Source of the DNA: Phialocephala subalpina
Lineage: Eukaryota > Ascomycota > Leotiomycetes > Helotiales > Mollisiaceae
Direction: 5' to 3'
Length of the DNA: 64,000 nt
Assembly: GCA_900073065.1 (NCBI GenBank)
Contig: FJOG01000011.1
Location: forward strand, 450,882 to 514,881
In this document: piece after piece, positions 44,713 to 54,602 of the stretch
How the letters are laid out: each line of letters opens with the position of its first letter
How positions within the stretch are numbered: the stretch's first letter is position 1
Notes under the pieces: model-generated
What the model saw: only the letters and a program-made list of their open reading frames with translations
Told to the model about the DNA's origin: nothing
Database searches by the model: none
Translations under genes and position numbers: made by a program

Positions 44713-46839
44713 ATGCAATTTTTAACGAGCTTCTTCAGTGCTTTCTTGCTTGTGGCACAATGTGAGGCCGCTCGAGTTAACCGGACTCGTGTTTCTCAAT
44801 CGATAATGTCCAAGACAGCCACAGCGGTCACAGCTTCTCAAACAGCAGCCATTCTCAATGCTACTGTCCTCGACTGCTTCGTAACCCTTCCAGCCAATCC
44901 TCTCACAGCCGCCGGTCTTTCAACTCCATTCCTTTTAAAGGCACCATGTTCTCAGAGTGTCGGTACCCAACAAGCTTTTGCTGAAGCAGCAATCTTTGAT
45001 CCTGCCACCGGTGCGATCAGCATCTATCATCCTCTCATTATCGACGCCGGCACACAGCCAGCTGCTGCTCCTGTCGTACCAACACTTCCAGCAGGAGCTG
45101 CAGTCGGATTGTGGTTCGGCTTCAATGGTGGAACTTTACAGCTTCTCGACACCAATGGAGCAGATGCCAACGCTTCGCCGACTTTGAAGGGAGCAAACTG
45201 CATCAACGGTCTTCCCGGTACTCAGGGGGATGTCTTTGGTCAAGTCTCCTGGTGCAATGCTCAGCAATGGTTCACTGCTGCAAATGCCGGTATCGCATCG
45301 GGAAAGACAGTCATTCCTGATCTCGGAGTCGACAAGCTTGGAAACGCTTGCCCGACTAGTCGCTCCTTCGAAATCACGGACGCTTGTCCATCTGACAACG
45401 TTCCAACTCAGTACCTACTTCTTCCAAGCGGCCAATTGGCACAGGACACAGCTGCCAATCGTGCTGCGAATCCAGGTGCGACTGTCATCAATAATGCTTC
45501 TGATGAGGCACTTCTTACCAATATCCTCGACCCGATCATCGGCTGCACTCCTTACACGGCACCGTCCGTCGACAATCCCGGAACGAATGTGCCTGCTCTC
45601 GCCTTGTCAGAATTGCAGGCCTCAGCCAAGCAAGCTGCTCCTATTGGTCTTGTCCCACTCAACGATCCTGATTGTCTTCTCACATCTAGTGGAACCGTCA
45701 GCACCGCAAAGACCAATGCCTACCGTCTCGGAGTCAATCAGCCTATCGTCAACACCACAGCTACCGGTGCCTTGGTTCCATACTGCCAAGATATGGTATC
45801 GGTTGCTCCAGCTTTCCTCAAGGGTTTCCAGACTGCATTTTCCAACACTGCTTCGCCCGACCTAGGTGTTGGAAACAACCTCTTCACTTTCCTCTCTAAT
45901 CGATATCTGATGTCCTTGACGCAACTCACTTGTCCTCCTTCAGCAATCCCTTTCCAACCAGTGGTGTGCACGCTCGATGGGAATGGAGCTGCTACTACTT
46001 GTACCATTACGCTCACAAATGGGACTACTGCTGCTACATCAGCTAAGGCTGTAAGCACTCTTGCTACGTCGAAAGCATCTACCTCACTCAAGGCATCCTC
46101 TGTCGCGACTTCGGTGAAGGTATCGTCAGTAACCTCATCAGTCAAGGCCACCTCTGCTCTCACTTCGGTCAAAGCCACCTCTGTTATCGCATCTTCAGTC
46201 AAAGCCAGCACCACCCTCACAACATCGCTCAAAGCAGGGTCAACTTCCGCAGTCACAAAAGCCCTTTCCACAACCACAAACGCAAAAGCCGTCTCGACAA
46301 CAGCACTCACCACTGCCCTCGCCACCTCCTCAAAAGCCGTCACCACAAGTCGAGCTCACACCCGCACCATCATCGTCGAAATCATTACCTTCTTCATTTT
46401 CCTCCCCGCCCTTGGTTCCCCACCACCAGGCGTGACATCCAACTCCTCTGTCGCCGGCTTCATCGTCGAAGAAGAAATCTTCATCGACCTCCCTCGTGCC
46501 GCAGCTGCCGCTTGCACCAAACAATTCAATGCCTGCGCTGCTCTTGCTGGTTCGGCGTTCTCGGGAACGGATTGTTTGAATCAGATGCAGGCTTGTCAGG
46601 GAGTTGCTACTAGTGCTAGTACGACGGCTGCTGCTCCGGCGACGTTGACTCCTACTGTCACTGTTCCGGCATCGGGGACGGGGACTGTGAGTGTTGCGGA
46701 TTTGATGCAGGCGGTGCAGAGTACGGATGCCTGTGCACCGGTTACTGTGACTGCTACTCCAACGGCGAGTGTTGGGACAGTTGTCCCGAGAGGTTTGCCG
46801 GGTCATTTGAAGGCCCACCAGAAGTTTAGATACCTGTGA
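44713..46839 (+). CDS. Secreted Ser/Thr-rich protein of unknown function (about 708 aa)
   Basis: Single-exon gene; the ATG at 44713 starts a signal peptide (MQFLTSFFSAFLLVAQCEA), with no better Met upstream. The N-terminal ~430 residues form a Cys-containing globular region (LDCFVTLPANPLTAAGLSTPF, GLWFGFNGGTLQLLD, QVSWCNAQQWF, RYLMSLTQLTCPP) that I do not recognise as a named domain. Residues about 450-540 are a low-complexity stalk of repeated SVKATS/SLKASS words, likely O-mannosylated. Then come a hydrophobic patch (IIVEIITFFIFLPALG), a small Cys-containing segment (CTKQFNACAALAGS, CLNQMQACQG) resembling a repeat found in fungal cell-wall proteins, and a Thr/Pro-rich end. No GPI signal at the C-terminus. 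Probably a wall-associated or extracellular protein. Confidence 0.78.
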   Translation: MQFLTSFFSAFLLVAQCEAARVNRTRVSQSIMSKTATAVTASQTAAILNATVLDCFVTLPANPLTAAGLSTPFLLKAPCSQSVGTQQAFAEAAIFDPATGAISIYHPLIIDAGTQPAAAPVVPTLPAGAAVGLWFGFNGGTLQLLDTNGADANASPTLKGANCINGLPGTQGDVFGQVSWCNAQQWFTAANAGIASGKTVIPDLGVDKLGNACPTSRSFEITDACPSDNVPTQYLLLPSGQLAQDTAANRAANPGATVINNASDEALLTNILDPIIGCTPYTAPSVDNPGTNVPALALSELQASAKQAAPIGLVPLNDPDCLLTSSGTVSTAKTNAYRLGVNQPIVNTTATGALVPYCQDMVSVAPAFLKGFQTAFSNTASPDLGVGNNLFTFLSNRYLMSLTQLTCPPSAIPFQPVVCTLDGNGAATTCTITLTNGTTAATSAKAVSTLATSKASTSLKASSVATSVKVSSVTSSVKATSALTSVKATSVIASSVKASTTLTTSLKAGSTSAVTKALSTTTNAKAVSTTALTTALATSSKAVTTSRAHTRTIIVEIITFFIFLPALGSPPPGVTSNSSVAGFIVEEEIFIDLPRAAAAACTKQFNACAALAGSAFSGTDCLNQMQACQGVATSASTTAAAPATLTPTVTVPASGTGTVSVADLMQAVQSTDACAPVTVTATPTASVGTVVPRGLPGHLKAHQKFRYL

Positions 46840-48356
46840 GTCTGGGAGGCGATAGATAGCTCTCACCTTGATGGTGGCAGCTCGGTGTGGGTATGAGTAA
46901 TGATTGGTTGCGAGATAAATTCTAAACTTGTAGTTTTAGCTTGAAATAAACATTTACATTCGTTTCGAGCTTCGTGAGGGGATATGGGTGCCGTGAATAG
47001 CTGATCCATGGTAGAAGCGTGCTAGGATGCATTTCTACACAACTCCATTTGGGATCATTGACGTCCAAGTGCTGCTTCGAATTTGGAGTATGAGATTTTC
47101 TGAAACTTGAAATGGAAACGCAAGCCACGAAATGTACCGTAATATAGACGAAAAGAGAAAGGTTTCCTCCCAATTCAAGAAAAAGCATCCTTCAAACCTC
47201 AAACATCGCTTTCTGACCTCAGAGTCTTCAGAACTAAAAGCGCCTGATGATTTTAATGACAGGAAACATTGTACAGATGCAGCGCAATTGATGATTCATG
47301 CTCTCCAGAAAGACAGTCCCATTATCCCAGCGGCGATGGGACAATCTGCTGTCGATGACGCTCATCCAGCTTACAATGACTGTAAGGAATGACAGGGAAA
47401 CTTGTCCTCATTGATCAGCGCATCTCGAAAATAGAACTAACGATTCATAGCCATCTCCAAGCTTCGACCAGGGTCCTAAAGGATGCTAGGGAGGTCTCGG
47501 CAGACAAAACACGTGGGATACCACATCGAAACCAAAATAGAGCATAATATATCATCGGCACTCATCGGAGCGCGACGGCATAGATACATAGGTGTAACAG
47601 GTATAAAATGCAAAAACGGACAAGACGCGACAAGGAAACACTTTCCCCGTGGGAGCGAGGAGTAGGACTGCATTACAGACAACCACATCCGAGTCCGAGA
47701 CTGCAAACTGAATATCTGTTTCACCGACAGATAGCCATAGTGGCCGCGTCACTTGAGATATCGCCGGGCTTCCGGTGAAGCAGAAAACCAACATTTAGAA
47801 ACAAAAAGAGAAGTAAAGAGAGAAGAAATATCTTCAAACCGTAGAAGAAATAAGCTTACCCTGCCAAGCAATTAAAAATCCCTAACCATCTTGGCAGCGA
47901 TCATCCGAGTTCCACTTTTTCCCCACGACAGCAACCTCCTCCCAATGTCTGTCCCAAAGAAGCATATCATCACCACCATGGCTGATAAATACCACAAATG
48001 GTGCCCAATCAACGCACAGTCCCTATCTTCCCCCTCGTTCCACCTGCCTCATTCACAAACCCACCGTGTCAGTTCTCATCTATTGATTTGCTCGCTTGGA
48101 AACGTGGCTGCATTTCGAATCAGAACCAGCGGCGTGAACCTTCCCTTTCTTTCTCCTTCCCCTGGCTCAGACCATGGCCATTCACCTTTGACAGGGAACC
48201 ACCATGTTATGACGAAAGTACCCATGACTCAGCAGATCCCGAACCGATCATGAATGCTTTTCTCAACAACAGTACCTATGCTTCGCGATGCCTTGAAGCT
48301 TTCGCGCAGACATAACCACAGGGCCAGGAGTTTTCGAGCTAAAAGGTGCTGGAGAT
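46840..48356. other. Intergenic, about 1.5 kb
   Basis: 3' UTR of the secreted protein gene and promoter of the MFS gene at 48357. The longest frames (120 codons at 47891 +, 86 codons at 47132 +) show nothing recognisable. No repeats noticed. Confidence 0.4.
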
Positions 48357-50389
48357 ATGGCAGGAGAAATGAATATGGATGCGGAAGTCGGCCGAGAGGG
48401 CGAGGTGGGGTTTAAGGTTAAGGAGGGGATTGAGATGGTTCCTGGGACGGTGTACTTTGTTGATGGTAAAATATGACCCAGGACAGACTTCCGGGTACTT
48501 CTCAGCGACTCGACGCGTCCCAAACATGCCCAATTCATGTTTAGTCTTTGGGATGAAAGCTGACGGCTCATAGTCCAGGGAACATCTTCTCGAATTCACA
48601 ACAAATCCGGTCCCGACAAAGATGTCGTCCTGATCCCACAGCCTTCGAACGACCCGGACGACCCATTGAACTGGAGTCGATTCAGGAAGGAGTACCATTT
48701 CTGGCTGCTGGTGATATGGGGCGTCCTGGTGGCAGCGAGTGTGAATTGGTCAGGGCCAGTATGGGTACGTTCACAGGACTCTCTCGACTTTCTGCTGAAT
48801 CCTGACCGCATCAGGTCCCCCTACAAAACGACCTGAACACGACATTGGACGATATGAACATTAGCGCAGCTTTATGCTTCGGTTTTCTGGGTATCGGATG
48901 TATATTGCTACAACCTACAGCCATGAAGATTGGGAGAAGGCCGGTCTACATCATTGGGACATTCTTGAACCTCATCGGATGTATCATTGGTGGTCTGCAG
49001 ACAAGCATTGAGGTTTACTATGTGGTCAACATCTTGACCGGATTCGGTGCTGCTCCTGTCGACTCGTTGGTTCAGATATCCACAACAGACATATTCTTCG
49101 CACATCAGAGAGGGACAAGGTTGTCATTCTTTGCTCTGGCCCTAGGATCCGGTAGCTATCTGGGCCCCGTTGCTGCTGGATATATAACAGAGGGGCAGGA
49201 TTGGACATGGTGTTTCTGGTACTTGGTCGTTTTCTTTGGCATTCTCTTGGTGGTTGAGGTATTTACATTGGAGGAAAGCGTGTATCAACGTCAGGCTCCT
49301 CCAAGAGATGCCAGTGAGGTAACGACTCTAGATGACAGACCACAAACCAGCACGAAGGAGCCAAAGATGGCGACCGAGGGTGTCAGTAAGGTCCAGAGAC
49401 TTCGTTCCAACACACTCGATACTCTTAGAGAGATACGGAAAACATACTGGCAGCGAATGGCTCTGATTTATACGAAGCACGCTAATCTGAAATCTTGGTG
49501 GTTTCTTGCTATCTTCCCCTTCCGACTAGTCACGTATCCTGCGATTGTCTGGGCGGGGTTTATGGGTGGAATTCAGATATGGTGGTTATCTCTTCTTTCT
49601 GTCACGCAGTCGGAGATATTCTCTGTTCCACCTTATAACTTTGGCATTGCTGCTGTAGGAGACACGAATATCGCAGCATTTATCGGAGGCATTTTCGGTA
49701 TGCTTTGGGGAGGGCCATTGAGTGACTGGTGGGTCTTGTACCGCGCTCGCAAGAATAAAGGGATCATGGAGCCCGAGTTTCGCCTCTGGCTTCTTTTTGT
49801 CCCCGCCATCATCAACTCAGTCGGTATTCTTCTTTATGGTCTTGGCGGTTACAAGTATGTATAAATCCTGCCTGATTCTACCAGTTCGTAGAGAGTCGAG
49901 CTCCCGAAGAGCTCGGCTCCTCGACTCCTCAGCATCCTTTGAAACCACTTACTAACTTCTTGTAGTGGATGGCATTGGATGGTCAGCGCTGGTGTCGGAA
50001 CTGCTTTCATTGGTTTCGGAATTGGTGCAGGTGGTGCTATTGGCCTTACGTATGCCATTGATTGTTATCCGCATATTGCGGCTGAGAGTATGGTGTTAAT
50101 CTTGTTTATGAGGAACGTTCTAGGATTTGCTTTTACGTTTGCGATTCAGTGAGTCTTTTGTCCCCTTTCTTTCTTGTCAAATTCTATATATCCCTAGAAC
50201 TAATCAATAAAAAGGCCCTGGATGGATGGCATGGGTTCCCAAAATACCATCATATTCCTCGCTGTCCTATGCTTCGTTACCACGATGACTTTCCTGTGCA
50301 TGATCAAATGGGGAAAGGGATTCAGGAAGAAGACCGCGAGGACATATTTGAGGTTTAAGGACGATAGGTGCAGCGAAGGTTTACGATAG
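48357..50389 (+). CDS. MFS transporter, DHA1-like with 12 TM segments (about 565 aa)
   Basis: Membrane carrier of the fungal drug/polyamine DHA1 group. Exons 48357-48465, 48574-48764, 48815-49854, 49966-50148 and 50215-50389 sum to 1698 nt. The N-terminus is acidic and hydrophilic, then comes the group signature DPLNWSRFRKEYHFW before TM1, WVPLQNDLN, the motif A-like MKIGRRPVYIIGTFLN, the TM4-5 segment FFALALGSGSYLGPVAAGYIT and WTWCFWYLV, and a central loop of about 90 residues (KRLRS-type basic, REIRKTYWQRMA). The second half includes GGIFGMLWGGPLSDWW and NGWHWMVSAGVG, ending IKWGKGFRKKTARTYLRFK. Intron 49855-49965 is the second copy of the introner-like intron; intron 48466-48573 is 108 nt and unrelated in sequence. 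Followed 280 bp later by a LaeA-like methyltransferase gene on the same strand. Substrate unknown. Confidence 0.9.
49855..49965 (+). repeat. Introner-like intron, copy 2
   Basis: A 111-nt intron (GTATGT..TTGTAG with a perfect TACTAAC branch site) splitting a codon between YGLGGYK and GWHWMV. It contains an 8-bp perfect inverted repeat GAGTCGAG/CTCGACTC enclosing an inner GCTC/GAGC stem. About 83% identical to the intron at 8112-8222 by hand alignment, although the host genes belong to different MFS groups and the insertion points are not homologous. Confidence 0.72.
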
Positions 50390-50669
50390 GGTTGAGTATG
50401 TATAATGATAATGTTTGATACCCTTTTTTGTAACATCCTTGAGATGGCAATTTTCAATGTTCCTGAATCTCTGGGACATTTGGTGACAACCTCGCTGGAG
50501 GTGGATGCTCCTTCCTGATAGGCGCAAAGGAAGATGTAATCCACCCACTCACAGCTCCTCCCCTTTCGGGGCTCCTTCCGAAGTGGGTCCTCGGCTCGTC
50601 GCGACTTCCTATTCCTAACCACCATTTTTTCCTTCTTCGCACCTCAACTCCTTCAACAAAACGAACACC

Positions 50670-52306
50670 ATGGACCAATCTACCATCGACCAGGTCTCAA
50701 AGACCCAGCAAGTCTCGGACAATGAAGCCAGAGCGAATCTGATCGTAAGTACCCCTCAATATCTTTTCTAACCTATGGATGACAACGATAAGCTAACAAA
50801 AAGTGACAGGTTGATCCTGAAGTTCTCAGCCTTGATGGTGATGCTGTGGTGTAAGATCCTCTTTCAATGTCCCAGGAAATGAGGGACTTTATTGATTATT
50901 CTAGTTCGAGAGTGAAGCCCTCAAGTGGAGAGGACAAGGGAGCTGCAGAAGGGAAGAGTAGTGAGGGAGGTGAGTTGTCGGAGCATGAGGACGAGTGGTG
51001 ATGGTTGAGCTGACTGGTGGGTAGGGTATTTCTTGCCGAACAATGAGGTGGGTGTCCCGGATTTTGAAAGATTGAGGTCGACTGGCTGACTGGAAGGATG
51101 GGCAAAGAGCGAGGCGAATAGACTTGGTATATCCCCCAAGGCAACATGCAGCGATTTCGATATCCCAGCGTTGCCGGAACTTTGTCCACATCCTTTCTTG
51201 TGAGCTAGAACTGACGACTTCCAAGATATGCAACACCACATCTTCAATCTCTCATTCAGCAACCGACTTTCACTTGCGCCTATCTCATCATCAGACCTCG
51301 AGAGGAAGCACTTTTTGGATATCGGAACAGGGACTGGCATTTGGGCTGTTGAGTTCGGTTCGTTCAAGGTCCTACGAGCCGACAGTGACTGACATCTGAC
51401 CAGCGAAGGCACACCCCGAAGCCCAAGTCCTAGGCTTTGATATCTCAGTTTGCAACCCAGCTTCGTATGTCTCTCTGTCTCCCAACTTTCATACCTTTAA
51501 TATCCTTGCAGAAAGCCAAACAACACCGGGTTTGTCATCCAAGATGCCGAATCCACACCCTGGCCCTTCACCCAGAAATTCTACTACATCCACGGTCGAG
51601 CCATGATGTCTTGCTTCAACGACGCCGGCAAGGTAATCTGCGAGGCTTACGAAAAGCTAGAGCCGGGAGGATGGCTGGAGCTGCAGGATGTCATCGCGCC
51701 TTGGACAGACGGTACATCCCTTCCTTTAATTTTCACCCGCTTTTTCAATCTCCCAGCCTGCTTTGGACTTTCTCAGGCTAGGCTACAAGGCTGGTTTGGG
51801 TTTCTCGATAAGTGAAAGCCCTGGCGGGAGAGAATCGGGACCCAGAATATCCCGGCAGAGCTGGGGAATTGAAAACGCTACCCCCTGCCAAGAACAATCA
51901 CTAACCTTCAACAGTTGACGGTAGTCTCCTAGGCTCCAAACTTCTTGAATTCCACACAAACACCATCGAGGCTGCCCTCTCCGTCGGTCGAGACGTCAAA
52001 CAAGTGATCAAATACCCCTCTCTTTTCGTCGCCGCCGGTTTCCAGGAGATCTCAGAGTTCCATTATCAATGGCCAATTGGAGCATGGGCGAAAGACGAGA
52101 AGCTGAAGAAGATAGGAGAGATGTTTAGAGACGATCTTGACCAGACGATGGAGCCGATTGCGGAGAGATTGTTTGGGCTTGTGAAGAAGATGCCGAGGAA
52201 GGAGATTGATGATTTGGTGAGGGAGGCGAGAAGAGATTTGTTTGATGTGAAGAGGATTAGAGGGTATATGCCGGGCCTGGTTGTTTACGGGAGGAAGCCG
52301 CTGTGA
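50670..52306 (+). CDS. LaeA-like SAM-dependent methyltransferase, nine exons (about 335 aa)
   Basis: Class I methyltransferase of the fungal LaeA/secondary-metabolism type. Inferred exons: 50670-50744, 50810-50850, 50905-50969, 51025-51047, 51108-51126, 51226-51357, 51404-51464, 51512-51711 and 51915-52306, sum 1008 nt. Key sequence: GYFLPNNE joined to SEANRLD and MQHHIFNLSF (the LPND.E..RLD..HH signature of the family), the SAM-binding motif I FLDIGTGTGIWAVEFA, VLGFDIS, FYYIHGRAMM, and LEPGGWLELQD (post motif). The C-terminal part includes FHYQWPIGAWAKDEKLKKIG and ends RRDLFDVKRIRGYMPGLVVYGRKPL-like. Exons 4 and 5 are microexons of 23 and 19 nt supported by conserved residues. The 203-nt intron 51712-51914 may conceal a further exon. 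Lies 280 bp after an MFS carrier; no core biosynthetic gene is present. Confidence 0.85.
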
Positions 52307-52725
52307 GCCCGGTCGTAGGTGTGGATTGAGGGGCCGTCATTGCTCCTGGGACTTTGGGAGATTCAAGGGGTCGGCTGGCATTGCATCATACATTAAAGAC
52401 CTTAGAACTTTGCACTAGGAAAGGGTTCCCAACCAGGGCTATCATGGCCAAAGATCAAAAACTCCATCGATTCATCGACAATAGAGAATGCTAGCCAAGA
52501 CCATGATGATGCAAAGAGAGAAGCTGGATGGTATGAGGAAGACTTCCAGGACAATCCTGCAAAGGCAGATACTTAAGATCTTGCCTCTATTTTCCGTTGT
52601 AGATAGTCCATTGTGATACCAAATATCGTCCCCTTGTAGGCTAACACCTTGCCCCGACACAGATATCCGTACAAATACTGGTAAACACCGACTCTAGATT
52701 GTCAGGAAGATAGTGTCCGATCCCA
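52307..52725. other. Convergent intergenic, about 420 bp
   Basis: Lies between the 3' ends of the methyltransferase (+) and the damaged gene (-). Nothing noticed beyond 3' UTR-like sequence. Confidence 0.4.
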
Positions 52726-54602
52726 TCAAAGCTGTTGCACTATTTTGATAGAACAAGCAAGGAGTACAGTACTCCCAACGTTGCCCCCAATAGGAGATAG
52801 AAACAAAACCGGGACATTATAAAAGCAAGGAGGCAGGCTATTCATGCTGTACGAACCGACCACCGCCGTCGAGAAGTCGAAGGAAGCTCCATATTCATTC
52901 GTACCCACTTGAAAACTGAGCGAGCTCTGGATAAGCTGAGGAATATTGATCTGGTAATCGCTTTGCATAAGTGTGATCAAGTCTGCAGGAATCGCCTCAG
53001 TGGAGTCAGACCTGTCGTCATTTGGCACACCGTTTGGATCCTCACCGGGCCCAGGGACTAATAGCACATAGCAGATCTCTGCAGAAGACCCAGAATCAGC
53101 CAGTACGAGGGAGTAGCCGGCAGCTTTGTCGCAATCAGAGCCAGCATCGTATGCGTTCGCCAGGATATAAACATTTGCACTGGCAAGCATATATCCTACT
53201 AGGCTCTGTTGGAGTACGAGATTGAGCGGCCCGCCTATCGTTGAGCAATTCATAGAGGAACCTGCAAATTTGCCAGCGGCAAAGAAATTTGCTAACATTG
53301 TTGTGTAATAGGGCTTGTATGTTGCATCATTGTCGAAGACATATGGAGGGAGATCGCTGAGATCTCCGGTGGTGAACATCACATTCGTAAAACTCAGTAA
53401 TCCTGCTGTAAATTGCTGCAAGCCGGTGTTGAGTCGGTTTGTTAAGCAGTTGCCGGGTCCTTGAGAAAGGCTGATGAGCTTGTTGGGTCTGACGGCGGAA
53501 CCACGACAGCTAAAATACCAAACAGGCCACCAACAACCCCTGTGAATGCCTCTGCTGGTACGTCGGCAGGTGGAGGTAGCGCCGCTGCACCCCCGCCTAG
53601 AATCATGAAAGCAGCAGCAGCAATGCCGGCAAAGATGGAATCTATGTCGGCTTAATCGCTCTTTAGCTTCAAGTAAGCTGTGACATCATCGACAAGGCTA
53701 TTGGTGTCAAATAAAGATTCAAGGAATCCGATGACAGCCTGTCCTTGAAGATCGAAAAGGCACTCGTGGAACTTCGGGTATGCCCTTTGCAGGAAGAAGT
53801 ATGGGATCATGAAATTCTCCGACGGGCAGTCTGTGGGAACGCCACAGACCTTCTGATCATTGATGTTTGCGCAATCACTGACTTTAGACGGCGAGTAGTC
53901 ACTAATATAAGAACCCATATTTCGTAGGGTGGTAGTTGGTACTGCAAAACATGTCAGTTACAAGGAGTGAAAGGAGGGAAGAACATCAAATCAAGGACCC
54001 GATGTTTGTAGAGGGTCAAGAGCAAGGGAACATGTAACTCACTCGGGTTATCGTGGATATCCCAGTGAACAGCTTCATACTCAAGGGCCAGGCCGGCTTG
54101 GCTATAGTACCAGACATCCCCAGCGCTTGTGGTGCTCAATAAAAGACTCTCGCAGTCTATTTCATCGGACGCTGTAGTATTAATGGGTACAAAATGCAAC
54201 GAAAACATCATTTCGAGAGCATGAACAACTCGCTAAACCGCTTTTGAGAGGTAAAACCTGGTAGTTCATGTTGTAAAACCCTTGCAGGCAATCGTCCTCA
54301 ACGCATTTTTCTCCGGTGGCGCTGAATTGAACGGTGCCCGAAGCATCGAGATCTTCTAGGAGTTGACAGCCACCTTGTGCTGTAAAGTCTGATTCAGAAT
54401 ATATGACAGGTGCCGTTAAGTGACCAGATGTGTAGAGAACCATTCACTGGCTAGAGACACGAACAGAGTGCGCCGACAACGGTTTGACCATTCTGGGGGA
54501 CCATCTCAGTGTGATCATCTCCATTCCGGAATGCCGCAGCAAATGAGCTGATAAGATCTCCAAGACCAGCATGAGGCCGTATCTCCTGATTGGCATAATC
54601 TA
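52726..54602 (-). pseudogene. Uncharacterised fungal protein, probably secreted, multi-exon and apparently damaged
   Basis: Coding pieces in order: YANQEIRPHAGLGDLISSF after an acceptor at about 54601; then GCQLLEDLDASGTVQFSATG and FYNMNYQ; then, after a weak GTTTAG donor, DEIDCESLLLSTTSAGDVW and YEAVHWDIHDNP; then, after a good GTGAGT..TTGCAG intron (about 53942-54040), GSYISDYSPSKVSDCA, CGVPTDCPSENFMIPYFFLQ and FHECLFDLQGQAV; then SIFAGIAAAAFMILGGG; then the C-terminal segment 53421-52726 (FAAGKFAGSSMNCSTIG, CDKAAGYSLVLADSG, ending at 52726). It resembles a Cys-bearing fungal family of unknown role, possibly DUF7872; that name is a weak recollection. Breaks: an in-frame TAA at 53652-53654, and frames that do not join near 54445. 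No start or signal peptide identified. Confidence 0.5.
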
